Part shown: positions 24,250-31,850 of the stretch, one piece after another | Position numbering within the stretch: position 1 is the first letter of the stretch | Layout of the letters: each line of letters opens with the position of its first letter | Origin: Candidatus Defluviicoccus seviourii | Lineage (GTDB): Bacteria > Pseudomonadota > Alphaproteobacteria > Rhodospirillales > Defluviicoccaceae | Direction: 5' to 3' | NCBI GenBank assembly: GCA_900609035.2 | Contig: UXAT02000018.1 | Location: 1-36,601 of the forward strand | DNA length: 36,601 nt | Translations under genes and position numbers: made by a program | Notes under the pieces: model-generated | The model's database searches: none | Told to the model about the DNA's origin: nothing | What the model saw: the letters and a program-made list of their open reading frames with translations, nothing else

Positions 24250-25263
24250 TCAGATGTGCAGGCACACCTTGCCGAACTGTGCGCCGGTGGCGAGATGGGC
24301 GAGGGCGGGGTGCAACTCCTCAAATGCAAATACACGGTCGATTGCGGGCCTGAGGTGGTGCTCGGCGATCGCCCGTAGCATGGCCTCGAAGCCGTCGCGA
24401 CTGCCGCAAGCGATACCCTGCAGACGAACCTGTCGCGTGACGATCGGCCCGAGATGGGCATCGATCTTCGCACCAGAAAGGACGCCGATCAGGCTGATGG
24501 TGCCTCCGGCGCGGACAGCGCGCAGCGACTGGGGCAGGGTTGCCGAACCGCCGACCTCGATGACGTGGTCGACGCCGTCACCGCCTGCCTGCTCGCGCAC
24601 CACTCGGCCCCATTCCGGCGTCGTGCGGTAGTTGATGCCGACGTCCGCGCCCATCGCCCGCGCCCGTTCGAGGCGCGCGTCGCTGCTCGACAGGATGATC
24701 ACCCGCGCGCCGTGCAGCTTCGCGAACTGCAGCGCGAACAGTGAGACACCGCCGCAGCCCTGGACCAGGACCACATCTCCCGCCCGAACGCCGCCGTGGG
24801 TAACGACGGCACTCCACGCCGTCAGTGCGGCGCAGGGAAGTGCCGCTGCCTCCGCGTCGGTCAGATGGGGCGGCACGCGAACGACCCCCTCGGCGTCAAC
24901 CACCATCAGCTCGGACATCACACCGTCCAGCGGACCGCCGAGGGTTTGGCGCACCCGTTCGGCCGTGGCCTGGCCACCGATCCAACTCTGGATCATGATC
25001 GGGCATACCCGGTCGCCGACCCGCACCCGGGTGACGCCATCGCCGACGGCGACCACATCGCCGACGCCATCCGATATGGGGATCAGCGGCAAGGTGCCGG
25101 TCAACGCGCCATAACCCCGCTTTGGCACCAGGAGGTCGCGGTAGTTCAGCGACGCCGCCCGCATGCGCAGCAGGACTTGACCGGGTCCGGCCTGTGGCTC
25201 GGGTCGCTCCGCCATGCGGAGGTTCTCCATCGACCAATCATCTTGCACCTGAAACACCCGCAT
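24250..25263 (-). CDS. MDR-family NAD(P)-dependent alcohol dehydrogenase/quinone reductase
   Basis: The protein has 337 residues and belongs to the medium-chain dehydrogenase/reductase superfamily. The GroES-like half shows MRAASLNYRDLLVPKRGYG and LPLIPISDGVGDVVAVGDG. The Rossmann half has the nucleotide loop VLVQGCGGVSLFALQFAK. The usual catalytic-zinc cysteine at the start of the catalytic domain is replaced by asparagine-tyrosine (SLNYRD), so it resembles the zinc-free quinone-reductase/enoyl-reductase branch. The substrate is unknown. GGAGGGG sits just upstream of the ATG. It is divergent from a LysR gene, a common arrangement for a regulator and its target. Confidence 0.88.
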   Translation of the reverse strand: MRVFQVQDDWSMENLRMAERPEPQAGPGQVLLRMRAASLNYRDLLVPKRGYGALTGTLPLIPISDGVGDVVAVGDGVTRVRVGDRVCPIMIQSWIGGQATAERVRQTLGGPLDGVMSELMVVDAEGVVRVPPHLTDAEAAALPCAALTAWSAVVTHGGVRAGDVVLVQGCGGVSLFALQFAKLHGARVIILSSSDARLERARAMGADVGINYRTTPEWGRVVREQAGGDGVDHVIEVGGSATLPQSLRAVRAGGTISLIGVLSGAKIDAHLGPIVTRQVRLQGIACGSRDGFEAMLRAIAEHHLRPAIDRVFAFEELHPALAHLATGAQFGKVCLHI

Positions 25264-25311
25264 GCGTCGCCCCTCCTCTCAAGGATTGCCTCCAGGATCG
25301 CAAAGTGCTCT

Positions 25312-25324
25312 CTCTGCGGCAGAG
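25312..25324. promoter_or_regulatory. Dyad in the divergent MDR/LysR promoter region
   Basis: CTCTGC (25312-25317) and GCAGAG (25319-25324) form a perfect 6-bp dyad around one base, in the middle of the 132-bp gap between the divergent oxidoreductase and LysR genes. It is a candidate operator for the LysR protein, although its spacing is tighter than the classic T-N11-A box. Confidence 0.4.
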
Positions 25325-25395
25325 CTTTACGTGGCGAGTGCCATGAACAGCAACGTCGATTGCCGGAACGTCATGTTGCGAAAATGGAACGCCTG

Positions 25396-26298
25396 ATGTC
25401 GTGGGACGATCTTCGCTACTTCCTCGCGGTCGCCCGCGGCCGCAACCTCAGCGAGGCCGGTCATCACCTCTGCGTCAGCGCGTCCACGGTATCCCGCCGC
25501 ATCGACGCCCTGGAAGGAGCGCTTCGCTGCCGCCTGTTCCGCCGCCATCGCGACGGCTACACGCTGACCCCCGCCGGTGAAAGGCTTCGTGGCGAGGCCG
25601 AGGCAGCCGAGGCGCGGATCCTCGCTTTGCAGCGGAGCGCGGGCGCTGACCCGGAAGACGTCGGCGGCGTTGTCCGCCTCGCAACGCCCGAGCTGCTCGC
25701 ACACGAACTGATCGTGCCCCGTCTCGGCAGCTTCTGCGAAACCTATCCCGAGCTTTCACTGGAGCTGCTCTCCGACGTCCGACCGGTTTCACTCTCCCGT
25801 GGCGAAGCGGATGTGGTGCTGCGTGCCGTACGGCCGGCCCGCGGTGCCTACACGATGCGACGGATCGGCGAAATTCAGGTTGGGCTGTTTGCGTCCGAAG
25901 GCTATCTCGAACGCCACGGCATTCCCGACCGTGCCCTCAATAATCACCGCCTGATTGCGTGGGACCACGATCTCGCATTCCTGCAGATGGCGCGCTGGCT
26001 CTCGGCCAACTCCGGCGAGGGCCGCGTGGTGTTGCGGACCAGCACGTTCGCGGCACAACTCGGTGCGTGCCGCGTCGGCTGTGGGATCGCCGCACTGCCG
26101 GTTCCGATCGGAGAGGGTTACGGGATGCGGCGGGTGCTCGCTGACACGGCGGCGCTCTCGATTGATCTGTGGCTGCTCGTCCGCTCAGATGTGCGGATGA
26201 CGCGGCGGGTCGAGATTGTCTGCAACTTCTTGACCGATATTTTTTCGACCGGCGGCGGTGACCGGCCCCCCGATGCGGACGCCCCCTTGGCGGGCTGA
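25396..26298 (+). CDS. LysR-family transcriptional regulator
   Basis: The protein has 300 residues from the ATG at 25396, where the family typically begins (MSWDDLRYFLAVARGRNLSE); an ATG at 25384 would add four residues. The winged helix-turn-helix includes HLCVSASTVSRRIDALEGAL and the following RLFRRHRDGYTLTPAGERL. Residues about 90-290 form the substrate-binding effector domain. The longer open frame upstream runs through the opposite-strand oxidoreductase and is not real. Likely target: the divergent MDR oxidoreductase and its own promoter (inference from layout). Confidence 0.92.
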   Translation: MSWDDLRYFLAVARGRNLSEAGHHLCVSASTVSRRIDALEGALRCRLFRRHRDGYTLTPAGERLRGEAEAAEARILALQRSAGADPEDVGGVVRLATPELLAHELIVPRLGSFCETYPELSLELLSDVRPVSLSRGEADVVLRAVRPARGAYTMRRIGEIQVGLFASEGYLERHGIPDRALNNHRLIAWDHDLAFLQMARWLSANSGEGRVVLRTSTFAAQLGACRVGCGIAALPVPIGEGYGMRRVLADTAALSIDLWLLVRSDVRMTRRVEIVCNFLTDIFSTGGGDRPPDADAPLAG

Positions 26299-26409
26299 CA
26301 GTCCGGTGCTGCACCTGGAGCGGCGCCAAGAGCGCACAACGTCGAGAAACCAAGGCCGACGCACATGGCGATGACCACGCTCGGTGGGGGCGGGGGGCAA
26401 TGCCCAAAG

Positions 26410-27102
26410 TCAGTGCGTGCGCACGTCCTCCACGATGCGGCCGTCGAGGAGCGTGATCTGCCGGCTGGCCATGGCGGCGAGATCAAGATTGTGGGTGACG
26501 GCGACCACCGCATGACCGGCGTTGGCAAGACCAGCGAGGATCGTGAAGACCTGCTCCGCGTTGCGGGAGTCGAGGTTGCCGGTCGGTTCATCGGCGAGCA
26601 CGAGCTTGGGCGCGTTGGCAAGCGCGCGGGCAATCGCCACCCGCTGCCGCTGGCCGCCGGAGAGCTGGTCGGGCCTGCGGTCGGCGTAATCGGCCATCTC
26701 CAGGGTGGCCAGCAGGTCGCGCGCGCGTGTTTCCATCGCTGCACGCTCCAGGGTACCCAACCGGCGCATCGGCAGCATCACATTCTCGAGCGCGCTGAAC
26801 TCGGGCAGGAGAAAGTGGAACTGGAAGACGAAACCGATCGATGCCAGCCGCAGCGCTGCCGCCGCATCCCGGCTTAAGGCCCGCGTCGGCCTGCCTTCGA
26901 TCAGGATCTCGCCTTGGGTCGGCCGGTCCAAGAGACCCAGCAGATAGAGCAGCGAGGACTTGCCAGAGCCCGAAGGCCCGGTCACCACGACGAACTCACC
27001 GGCACCGATGCTGAGCGCGATCTCGCGGACCAGCGTCACCGGCACCGGCCCCGGCAGCACCCGGTGAACGCCTTCGGCCGTCACGAAGCTTGGCCCCGTC
27101 AT
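26410..27102 (-). CDS. ABC transporter ATP-binding protein (MacB/LolD type)
   Basis: The protein has 230 residues. Walker A is [20 protein letters not shown], the signature motif is [20 protein letters not shown], and Walker B is [15 protein letters not shown], followed by the H-loop AVTHNLD. The DEPTGNLD form is typical of the MacB/LolD/FtsE group that drives mechanotransmission rather than channel transport. Its ATG overlaps the permease stop codon (ATGA), so the two are translationally coupled. It is the last gene of a three-gene minus-strand export operon. Confidence 0.93.
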   Translation of the reverse strand: MTGPSFVTAEGVHRVLPGPVPVTLVREIALSIGAGEFVVVTGPSGSGKSSLLYLLGLLDRPTQGEILIEGRPTRALSRDAAAALRLASIGFVFQFHFLLPEFSALENVMLPMRRLGTLERAAMETRARDLLATLEMADYADRRPDQLSGGQRQRVAIARALANAPKLVLADEPTGNLDSRNAEQVFTILAGLANAGHAVVAVTHNLDLAAMASRQITLLDGRIVEDVRTH

Positions 27103-28343
27103 GCCGCCCCGCGGATGATGGCGACCGGATCGAGCCTGCCGGCGCGCCTCGCTGGCAGGTAGCCGGCGAGGCCGGCCGCGGTGAGCGCGCAGGCGGCGGC
27201 GATCGCGTAGTGGCGCCAGTCGTAGGTCACGGGCAGTCCGGTCTGCTCGGCAAACGTGCGTACCTTGATCTCGATGCTGCCCAAGAGCCGGCACAGCGCG
27301 TAGCCCAGGCCCCAGCCGAGCACCGTACCGAAGCTGCCGATCAGGAACCCTTCACTGACGAAGATCGCGCGCACGTCGGCTTCGGTGAAACCCAGCGACT
27401 TCAAGATGGCGATGTCGCGCGTCTTCTCGAAGACAATGGTCGAGACGATGTTGAAGATGCCGAACGCTGCGACCACGAGAATGCCGCCGACCACCGTGTA
27501 GATGATGATGTTGCGGATCTGGAATACCTCCAGCACGTTCTCGTTGATCTCCTCCCACGACTCGGTGCGGTAGCCCAAGCGGCGTTCAATGCGTTGGGCG
27601 AGCGCGCGGGCGCCGTTCACGTCATCAAGGCGCAGGCGGATCTCGTTGATGACGTTCGGCCGGTCGAGCAGCACCTGCACAACCTTGAGCCGGGCATACG
27701 CCGTTGCATCGTCGATGGCGACGACGCCGGAGTGGACGATGGCGACGACCTTGGCGAGCCGGATCGTTCCCGCCGACGACGAGAGGCTGACGCTGTCGCC
27801 CAAGCCGGCGCCGAGCTTGCGGGCGAGGCCGCTGCCGATGATGATGCCGTTCGCGGTCGTATAGAGATCGTTGAGACTGCCTTCGCGGATGTCGTGGGCG
27901 AGCTTGGAAACCCGGACTTCCGCTTTCGGCTCGATGCCCAACAGCGAGACGGCGACGTCGCGGCCGCCGAAGCGCAGGACCACCGGCCCGCGCAGCGTTG
28001 GTGCCACCGCGACACCCGGCAGCGCGGCCAGCAGGGCCAACTTCGGCTGCGGATTGCGGATGCCGCGCAGTTCCTCCTTTGGCTTGACGGAGGAGAGCCC
28101 GACGGCGCTCGTGCCATAGACCGCGTCAGCCGGCTGCCAGGGCACGGCGCGGAAGTCATCGCGGACCGTGATGTGGGGCGTCGCGTCGATGATGCGGCGG
28201 ATGAAGTCCTCCTGCGAGCCTTGCATCAGGGCCGCCATCGCGACCGCGAAGCCGACCCCGGTCGTTACCCCCAGCACGGAAAGCACGGTCTGTCGCAGCC
28301 GCTCGCGGATATGCGTCAGAGCGATTTCGAGCGTGAGCGGCAC
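27099..28343 (-). CDS. ABC transporter permease (MacB/LolC-FtsX type)
   Basis: The protein has 414 residues from a GTG at 28343 (then PLTLEIALTHIRE); a GTG at 28397 would add 18 residues and overlap the previous gene by 47 bp. One membrane helix lies near the N-terminus (about 18-40), followed by a large periplasmic domain and three C-terminal helices around IRNIIIYTVVGGILVVAAFG, SEGFLIGSFGTVLGWGLGYA and HYAIAAACALTAAGLAGYL. That is the 1+3 topology of the FtsX/MacB fold. The motif SLGFTEADVRAIFVSEGFLI is a family hallmark. Together with its fusion protein and ATPase it forms a DevBCA/MacAB-like exporter of unknown cargo. Confidence 0.9.
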   Translation of the reverse strand: MPLTLEIALTHIRERLRQTVLSVLGVTTGVGFAVAMAALMQGSQEDFIRRIIDATPHITVRDDFRAVPWQPADAVYGTSAVGLSSVKPKEELRGIRNPQPKLALLAALPGVAVAPTLRGPVVLRFGGRDVAVSLLGIEPKAEVRVSKLAHDIREGSLNDLYTTANGIIIGSGLARKLGAGLGDSVSLSSSAGTIRLAKVVAIVHSGVVAIDDATAYARLKVVQVLLDRPNVINEIRLRLDDVNGARALAQRIERRLGYRTESWEEINENVLEVFQIRNIIIYTVVGGILVVAAFGIFNIVSTIVFEKTRDIAILKSLGFTEADVRAIFVSEGFLIGSFGTVLGWGLGYALCRLLGSIEIKVRTFAEQTGLPVTYDWRHYAIAAACALTAAGLAGYLPARRAGRLDPVAIIRGAA

Positions 28344-28350
28344 TGGCGCC

Positions 28351-29370
28351 TCACGGACCAGCCGGTGCCGGCGCGGGGCGGACGCGGATGCGGTCACCGG
28401 CCTTAAGCTGGGGCGGCGGGGTGACGATGACAGCGTCGTCCTCGCTCAGGCCGGCCTTGATCTGCAGCCAGCGGACGCCCTTGATGCCGGGCGTGATCGG
28501 GCGCTCGATTGCCCGGCCGCCCTCGACCACGAACACCCGGCCGTCGACGGCCGCTTCGGCTGGGACCAGGAGCGCGCCTGGCTCCTCGCGGATGATGATG
28601 TTGATCTCCGTCGTCATGCCGATCATCAGCGGCGTCTCGGCGGGCAGGCCGATGCGGACGCGAAAGCTTTTCGCCACCGGGTCGCCTTTGGGCGTGATCT
28701 GGCTGACGGTGCCGGCCAACACCTGACCGGCGAACGCATCACTCTTGACGAGCGTGTGCTGGCCGACGCGGACGCGCGGGATGTCTTCCTCGTCGACGTC
28801 GGCCTCGATCCACAACGGCGTCGGCTCGCCGACCCAGAACAGGACGTCGCCCGGCTCCACCACCTCGCCGACCTCGCCATCCTGGCGCAGGACGCGGCCG
28901 GCCATCGGCGCGCGCAGCGTGTAGTCGGCCAGGTGCTCGCGGGCGGCTGCAATGGAAGCGCGCACCTCGTCGAACTGGCTGACCAGCCGCTCATAGGCCT
29001 GGACGCTGATGACGCGGTCGGAGAGCAGCTTGCCGTAGCGGGCAACGTCGCTCTCCAGGAAGCGCGCGCGGGCTTCGTACTCCTTGAGGCGCGCCCGCGG
29101 CTCCTCGTCATCGAGCCGCGCCAGAACATCGCCACGGCTGATGCGTTCGCCCTCGCAGGCACAGAGCTCAACCACCCGGCCGCGAACGATCGGCGTGACT
29201 TTCGCCCAGGTGACGGGTTCGACAACACCGGTCGCGTAGACGGCATCGACGGCGGGACCGCGTAACGGCCGCTGCACCTCGACGACGGGGATGGCGAGAT
29301 ACCAGAATGCCGCCACGGCACCGGCGACAACGATGGCGGCCATGATCCACGGCAAGAGCTTCTTTAGCAT
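28351..29370 (-). CDS. HlyD/RND-type periplasmic membrane fusion protein
   Basis: The protein has 339 residues from the ATG at 29370, preceded by AGGAAGG. An N-terminal membrane anchor (about 5-27) is followed by the lipoyl half (PIVRGRVVELCACEGERISR), a coiled-coil hairpin (about 90-160), the second lipoyl half (TLRAPMAGRVLRQDGEVGEV) and beta-barrel domains. An unusual CAC sits in the first lipoyl motif. It is the first gene of the operon with the MacB-type permease (7-bp gap) and ATPase, and would connect that pump to an outer-membrane channel not encoded here. Confidence 0.9.
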   Translation of the reverse strand: MLKKLLPWIMAAIVVAGAVAAFWYLAIPVVEVQRPLRGPAVDAVYATGVVEPVTWAKVTPIVRGRVVELCACEGERISRGDVLARLDDEEPRARLKEYEARARFLESDVARYGKLLSDRVISVQAYERLVSQFDEVRASIAAAREHLADYTLRAPMAGRVLRQDGEVGEVVEPGDVLFWVGEPTPLWIEADVDEEDIPRVRVGQHTLVKSDAFAGQVLAGTVSQITPKGDPVAKSFRVRIGLPAETPLMIGMTTEINIIIREEPGALLVPAEAAVDGRVFVVEGGRAIERPITPGIKGVRWLQIKAGLSEDDAVIVTPPPQLKAGDRIRVRPAPAPAGP

Positions 29371-29459
29371 CGCGCCTTCCTGCCACACCCTGCGTGCGGT
29401 GGCCAGGGCTGCATCGGGCCACACCTTTCACGCGCGAACGGCAGTCCCACTTGCATGCG

Positions 29460-29489
29460 TTGCGATCGGGCAGCATGTCACGGTATACT
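29460..29489 (+). promoter_or_regulatory. Sigma-70-like promoter of the small Tat gene
   Basis: TTGCGA (29460-29465) and TATACT (29484-29489) are separated by 18 bp. Transcription would begin near 29497, about 30 bp before the TTG start of the small gene. It is divergent from the membrane fusion protein operon. Confidence 0.6.
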
Positions 29490-29527
29490 GTACGACGTCT
29501 GCGAAGGTGACGTAACGGAGCAACCCA

Positions 29528-29815
29528 TTGTCCACCAGCCGCCGCCTGTTCTTGCGCACCGGCCTCTTTGCGTCCACTGCTTTCGCGTTGGCGTCGGGCA
29601 ACGCGCTTGCCTTTGCGGTCGAGGAGGCGGGCACCCAGGTGAGCGGCATCTACCATGCCGCGCGCTCGTGCACGCTCGGGGATGACCCGCAGCATCAGAA
29701 ACTGCTCGCGGAACTGAGGCAGAGCCTCGCTGGCCTTTCGCTGTCGCCCGAAGAGCGGGACGCCCTGGTCGCTGGCCTGACGTGCCCGATCTGTGGCTGC
29801 GGGTTGCAGCTCTAG
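29528..29815 (+). CDS. Small Tat-exported cysteine protein, unknown function
   Basis: The frame gives 95 residues from a TTG at 29528, with GGAG 7 nt upstream and a good promoter. The N-terminus carries a twin-arginine motif (SRRLFLRTG, R5-R6) and a hydrophobic run ending near NALAFA, so the mature protein would be about 65 residues in the periplasm, probably exported folded. It holds C48 after a histidine (YHAARSC) and a C-terminal CPICGCG with C86, C89 and C91. A helix pair lies between. The arrangement suggests a bound metal, cluster or redox disulfide, but I do not recognise the family. Confidence 0.7.
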   Translation: MSTSRRLFLRTGLFASTAFALASGNALAFAVEEAGTQVSGIYHAARSCTLGDDPQHQKLLAELRQSLAGLSLSPEERDALVAGLTCPICGCGLQL

Positions 29816-29837
29816 GTCGCTCCATCACCGTGAGATG

Positions 29838-29859
29838 ACCGGCGGAGCAGGAAGCCGGT
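29838..29859. terminator. Weak hairpin between convergent genes
   Basis: ACCGGC (29838-29843) pairs with GCCGGT (29854-29859) between the small Tat gene and the glutaminase gene, which converge here. There is no T-tract, so termination strength is doubtful. Confidence 0.3.
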
Positions 29860-29875
29860 AAGGCGGCGACAAGGC

Positions 29876-31747
29876 TCACTCTTCGAGTGTGCGCACCTCG
29901 CGCGTGGTCCGGCGCAACCGATCGCTCAAGTTGCGGCCGATGTTTTTCAGCAGGCGCGCGTGCAGCCGCGGGTGCCTCTCCGCCAGTTCGGCAAACCGCT
30001 CGGTTCGCAGCACCCAGCAGCGCACGGCGCTCTCGGCGATCACGTCGGCGACGCGATCGCCGCCGTCGACCAGGGCCAATTCGCCGAACGATACCCCCGG
30101 GCCGATGTTGGCGAGCCGCTTGCTGCGGCCGTCGCCGAGTTGCATGATGACCGCGGCCGAGCCTTCGGACAGCATGAACAGCCGGTCGGCGGGATCGTTC
30201 TCGTGGATGATGGCGGCTCCCGGCGCGTACGTTGCCTCTTCGAGGTAACCTGCTAGCAAAGCGACATACTCGCCTTCGAAACCGGCAACGATGTCCATCT
30301 CCGCCAGCGGCACGCTGACCTCGTGGGCCGACAATTCAGGCGCGGCCGTCGCCAGCAGGGCATCTTCGCAAGCCTCCAGTGCCCGGTCCACATCCGCAAA
30401 CACGTGTTTCTCGACCCAGCCCGCAGGCAATCGCTGGCCGAGCGCGCGGATGATGGCGGCCGGAAAGGCGGCCAGGAGGAGCTGTTGCTGCCGCTCGGCG
30501 AGCCTTTCGTGCATCGCGATCAGGAGCCCGAGCGGGCCTTGGTCGGCATGGCCGACCCGACGGCCGTCGAGAATGGCAAAGCCGTGCGGATCGAGTTCCG
30601 CCGTCAACCGCCGCAGCACCTGTTCCATGCTGGCGAAGAACAGATCGCCATCGAGCTCAAAAACGGTGATGCGGTGTCCAAGCTGATCGAGCACATCCCG
30701 CTCGGCCGCGCGCCGACGCCGCTTGGAGACGACATTGCTGCCAGTATAGACCCGGCGAATGACGGTGCGCGGCTGCGGATGATGCGCAAACATGTGCAGC
30801 GCGAAGCGCGACGACAGTTCGTCGCAGACGCGCACACCGCGGACGCTGTTGCCTTTGGCGTCCAGAAGCGGTGAATAGAGGCCGATACCGAACTGACCGG
30901 GCAGGACCGCGATGATGCCGCCGGCAACGCCGCTTTTTGCAGGCAGACCGATGCGGTAGTTCCACTCACCGGCATAATCGTACATGCCGCAGCTTGCCAT
31001 CACACTCAGGATGCTCTGAACGTGTTCTGGGCCCACGGCTCGGCGGCCGCTCAACGGATTGACGCCGTAATTGGCGAGCGTCGCTGCCATGATCGCCAGG
31101 TCGCGCGCCGTGACCAGGATCGAGCATTGGCGGAAATAGAGATCGAGATGCTCGTCAACCGGCTCTTGGATCATCCCGGAATTGAGCTCCAGGTACGCGA
31201 TGGCGCGATTGCGATGTCCGGTCGCCCGCTCCGACTGGAAGACCGTCTCATCGATCTCCAGTGGCCGGCCGGCGAAGTCTGCGAATGTTTCCGAGATGCG
31301 TTGCAGACGGCTTTCAAAGCTGTCGCCGGAAATCAGGGCCGAGATGGCGATCGCGCCGGCATTGACCATCGGATTGAACGGCCGGTTTCCCGTCTCGTCA
31401 AAGACGATGGCATTGAAGGCTTCGCCGGTCGGCTCGACACCGACCTTGCGCAAGACCTCGTCGCGACCGTGTTCTTGTAAGGCAAGACTAAAAACAAACG
31501 GCTTGGAGACGGACTGGATGGTAAATTCCCGCTGGCTTTGTCCAACTTCATAAACATGGCCATCGGTCGTCGCCAGGACAATGGCGAAGTCTGCCGGGTT
31601 TGCCTTTGCCAGTTCGGGAATATACGTGGCTACTGACCCGGAAAAATCGGGCTGGTACTTTTCGTACAGTTCCTGAAGGATAGACTGAACGGGGGATGGG
31701 CAGGGATCAGGCACGCGCGTCCACTCTCCGTCTCGTGCCGGTGACAT
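29876..31747 (-). CDS. glsA: Glutaminase A fused to STAS and cyclic-nucleotide-binding domains
   Basis: The protein has 623 residues from the ATG at 31747 (a TTG at 31807 would add 20), about twice a normal GlsA. Residues about 20-325 are a serine-type glutaminase (glutamine to glutamate and ammonia): catalytic S79-x-x-K82 in FTIQSVSKPF, NPMVNAGAIA, YFRQCSI and EWNYRIGLPAKSGVAGG are all present. Residues about 358-480 look like a STAS domain (RITVFELDGDLFFASMEQVL). Residues about 495-615 are a cNMP-binding domain with the phosphate cassette FGELALVDGGDRVADV. The chain is soluble, without a signal peptide. The gene follows kup on the same strand with a gap of about 100 bp, so it may be co-transcribed. 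Regulation of glutaminase by cAMP or a similar ligand is inferred. Confidence 0.92.
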   Translation of the reverse strand: MSPARDGEWTRVPDPCPSPVQSILQELYEKYQPDFSGSVATYIPELAKANPADFAIVLATTDGHVYEVGQSQREFTIQSVSKPFVFSLALQEHGRDEVLRKVGVEPTGEAFNAIVFDETGNRPFNPMVNAGAIAISALISGDSFESRLQRISETFADFAGRPLEIDETVFQSERATGHRNRAIAYLELNSGMIQEPVDEHLDLYFRQCSILVTARDLAIMAATLANYGVNPLSGRRAVGPEHVQSILSVMASCGMYDYAGEWNYRIGLPAKSGVAGGIIAVLPGQFGIGLYSPLLDAKGNSVRGVRVCDELSSRFALHMFAHHPQPRTVIRRVYTGSNVVSKRRRRAAERDVLDQLGHRITVFELDGDLFFASMEQVLRRLTAELDPHGFAILDGRRVGHADQGPLGLLIAMHERLAERQQQLLLAAFPAAIIRALGQRLPAGWVEKHVFADVDRALEACEDALLATAAPELSAHEVSVPLAEMDIVAGFEGEYVALLAGYLEEATYAPGAAIIHENDPADRLFMLSEGSAAVIMQLGDGRSKRLANIGPGVSFGELALVDGGDRVADVIAESAVRCWVLRTERFAELAERHPRLHARLLKNIGRNLSDRLRRTTREVRTLEE

Positions 31748-31850
31748 GAACCGGACATCGGACCGTAACCTGACGATCGTGGTAGCGGAAGATTGCCTAA
31801 GAGACAATCACAAAGAATTAGTGCCTATCTTATAGGCAAATGCACCCAGT

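Noticed and set aside
24796..25395. N-terminal extension of the LysR open frame
   Set aside because: It runs antisense through the MDR oxidoreductase; a standard LysR start with MSWDDLRYFL lies at 25396.
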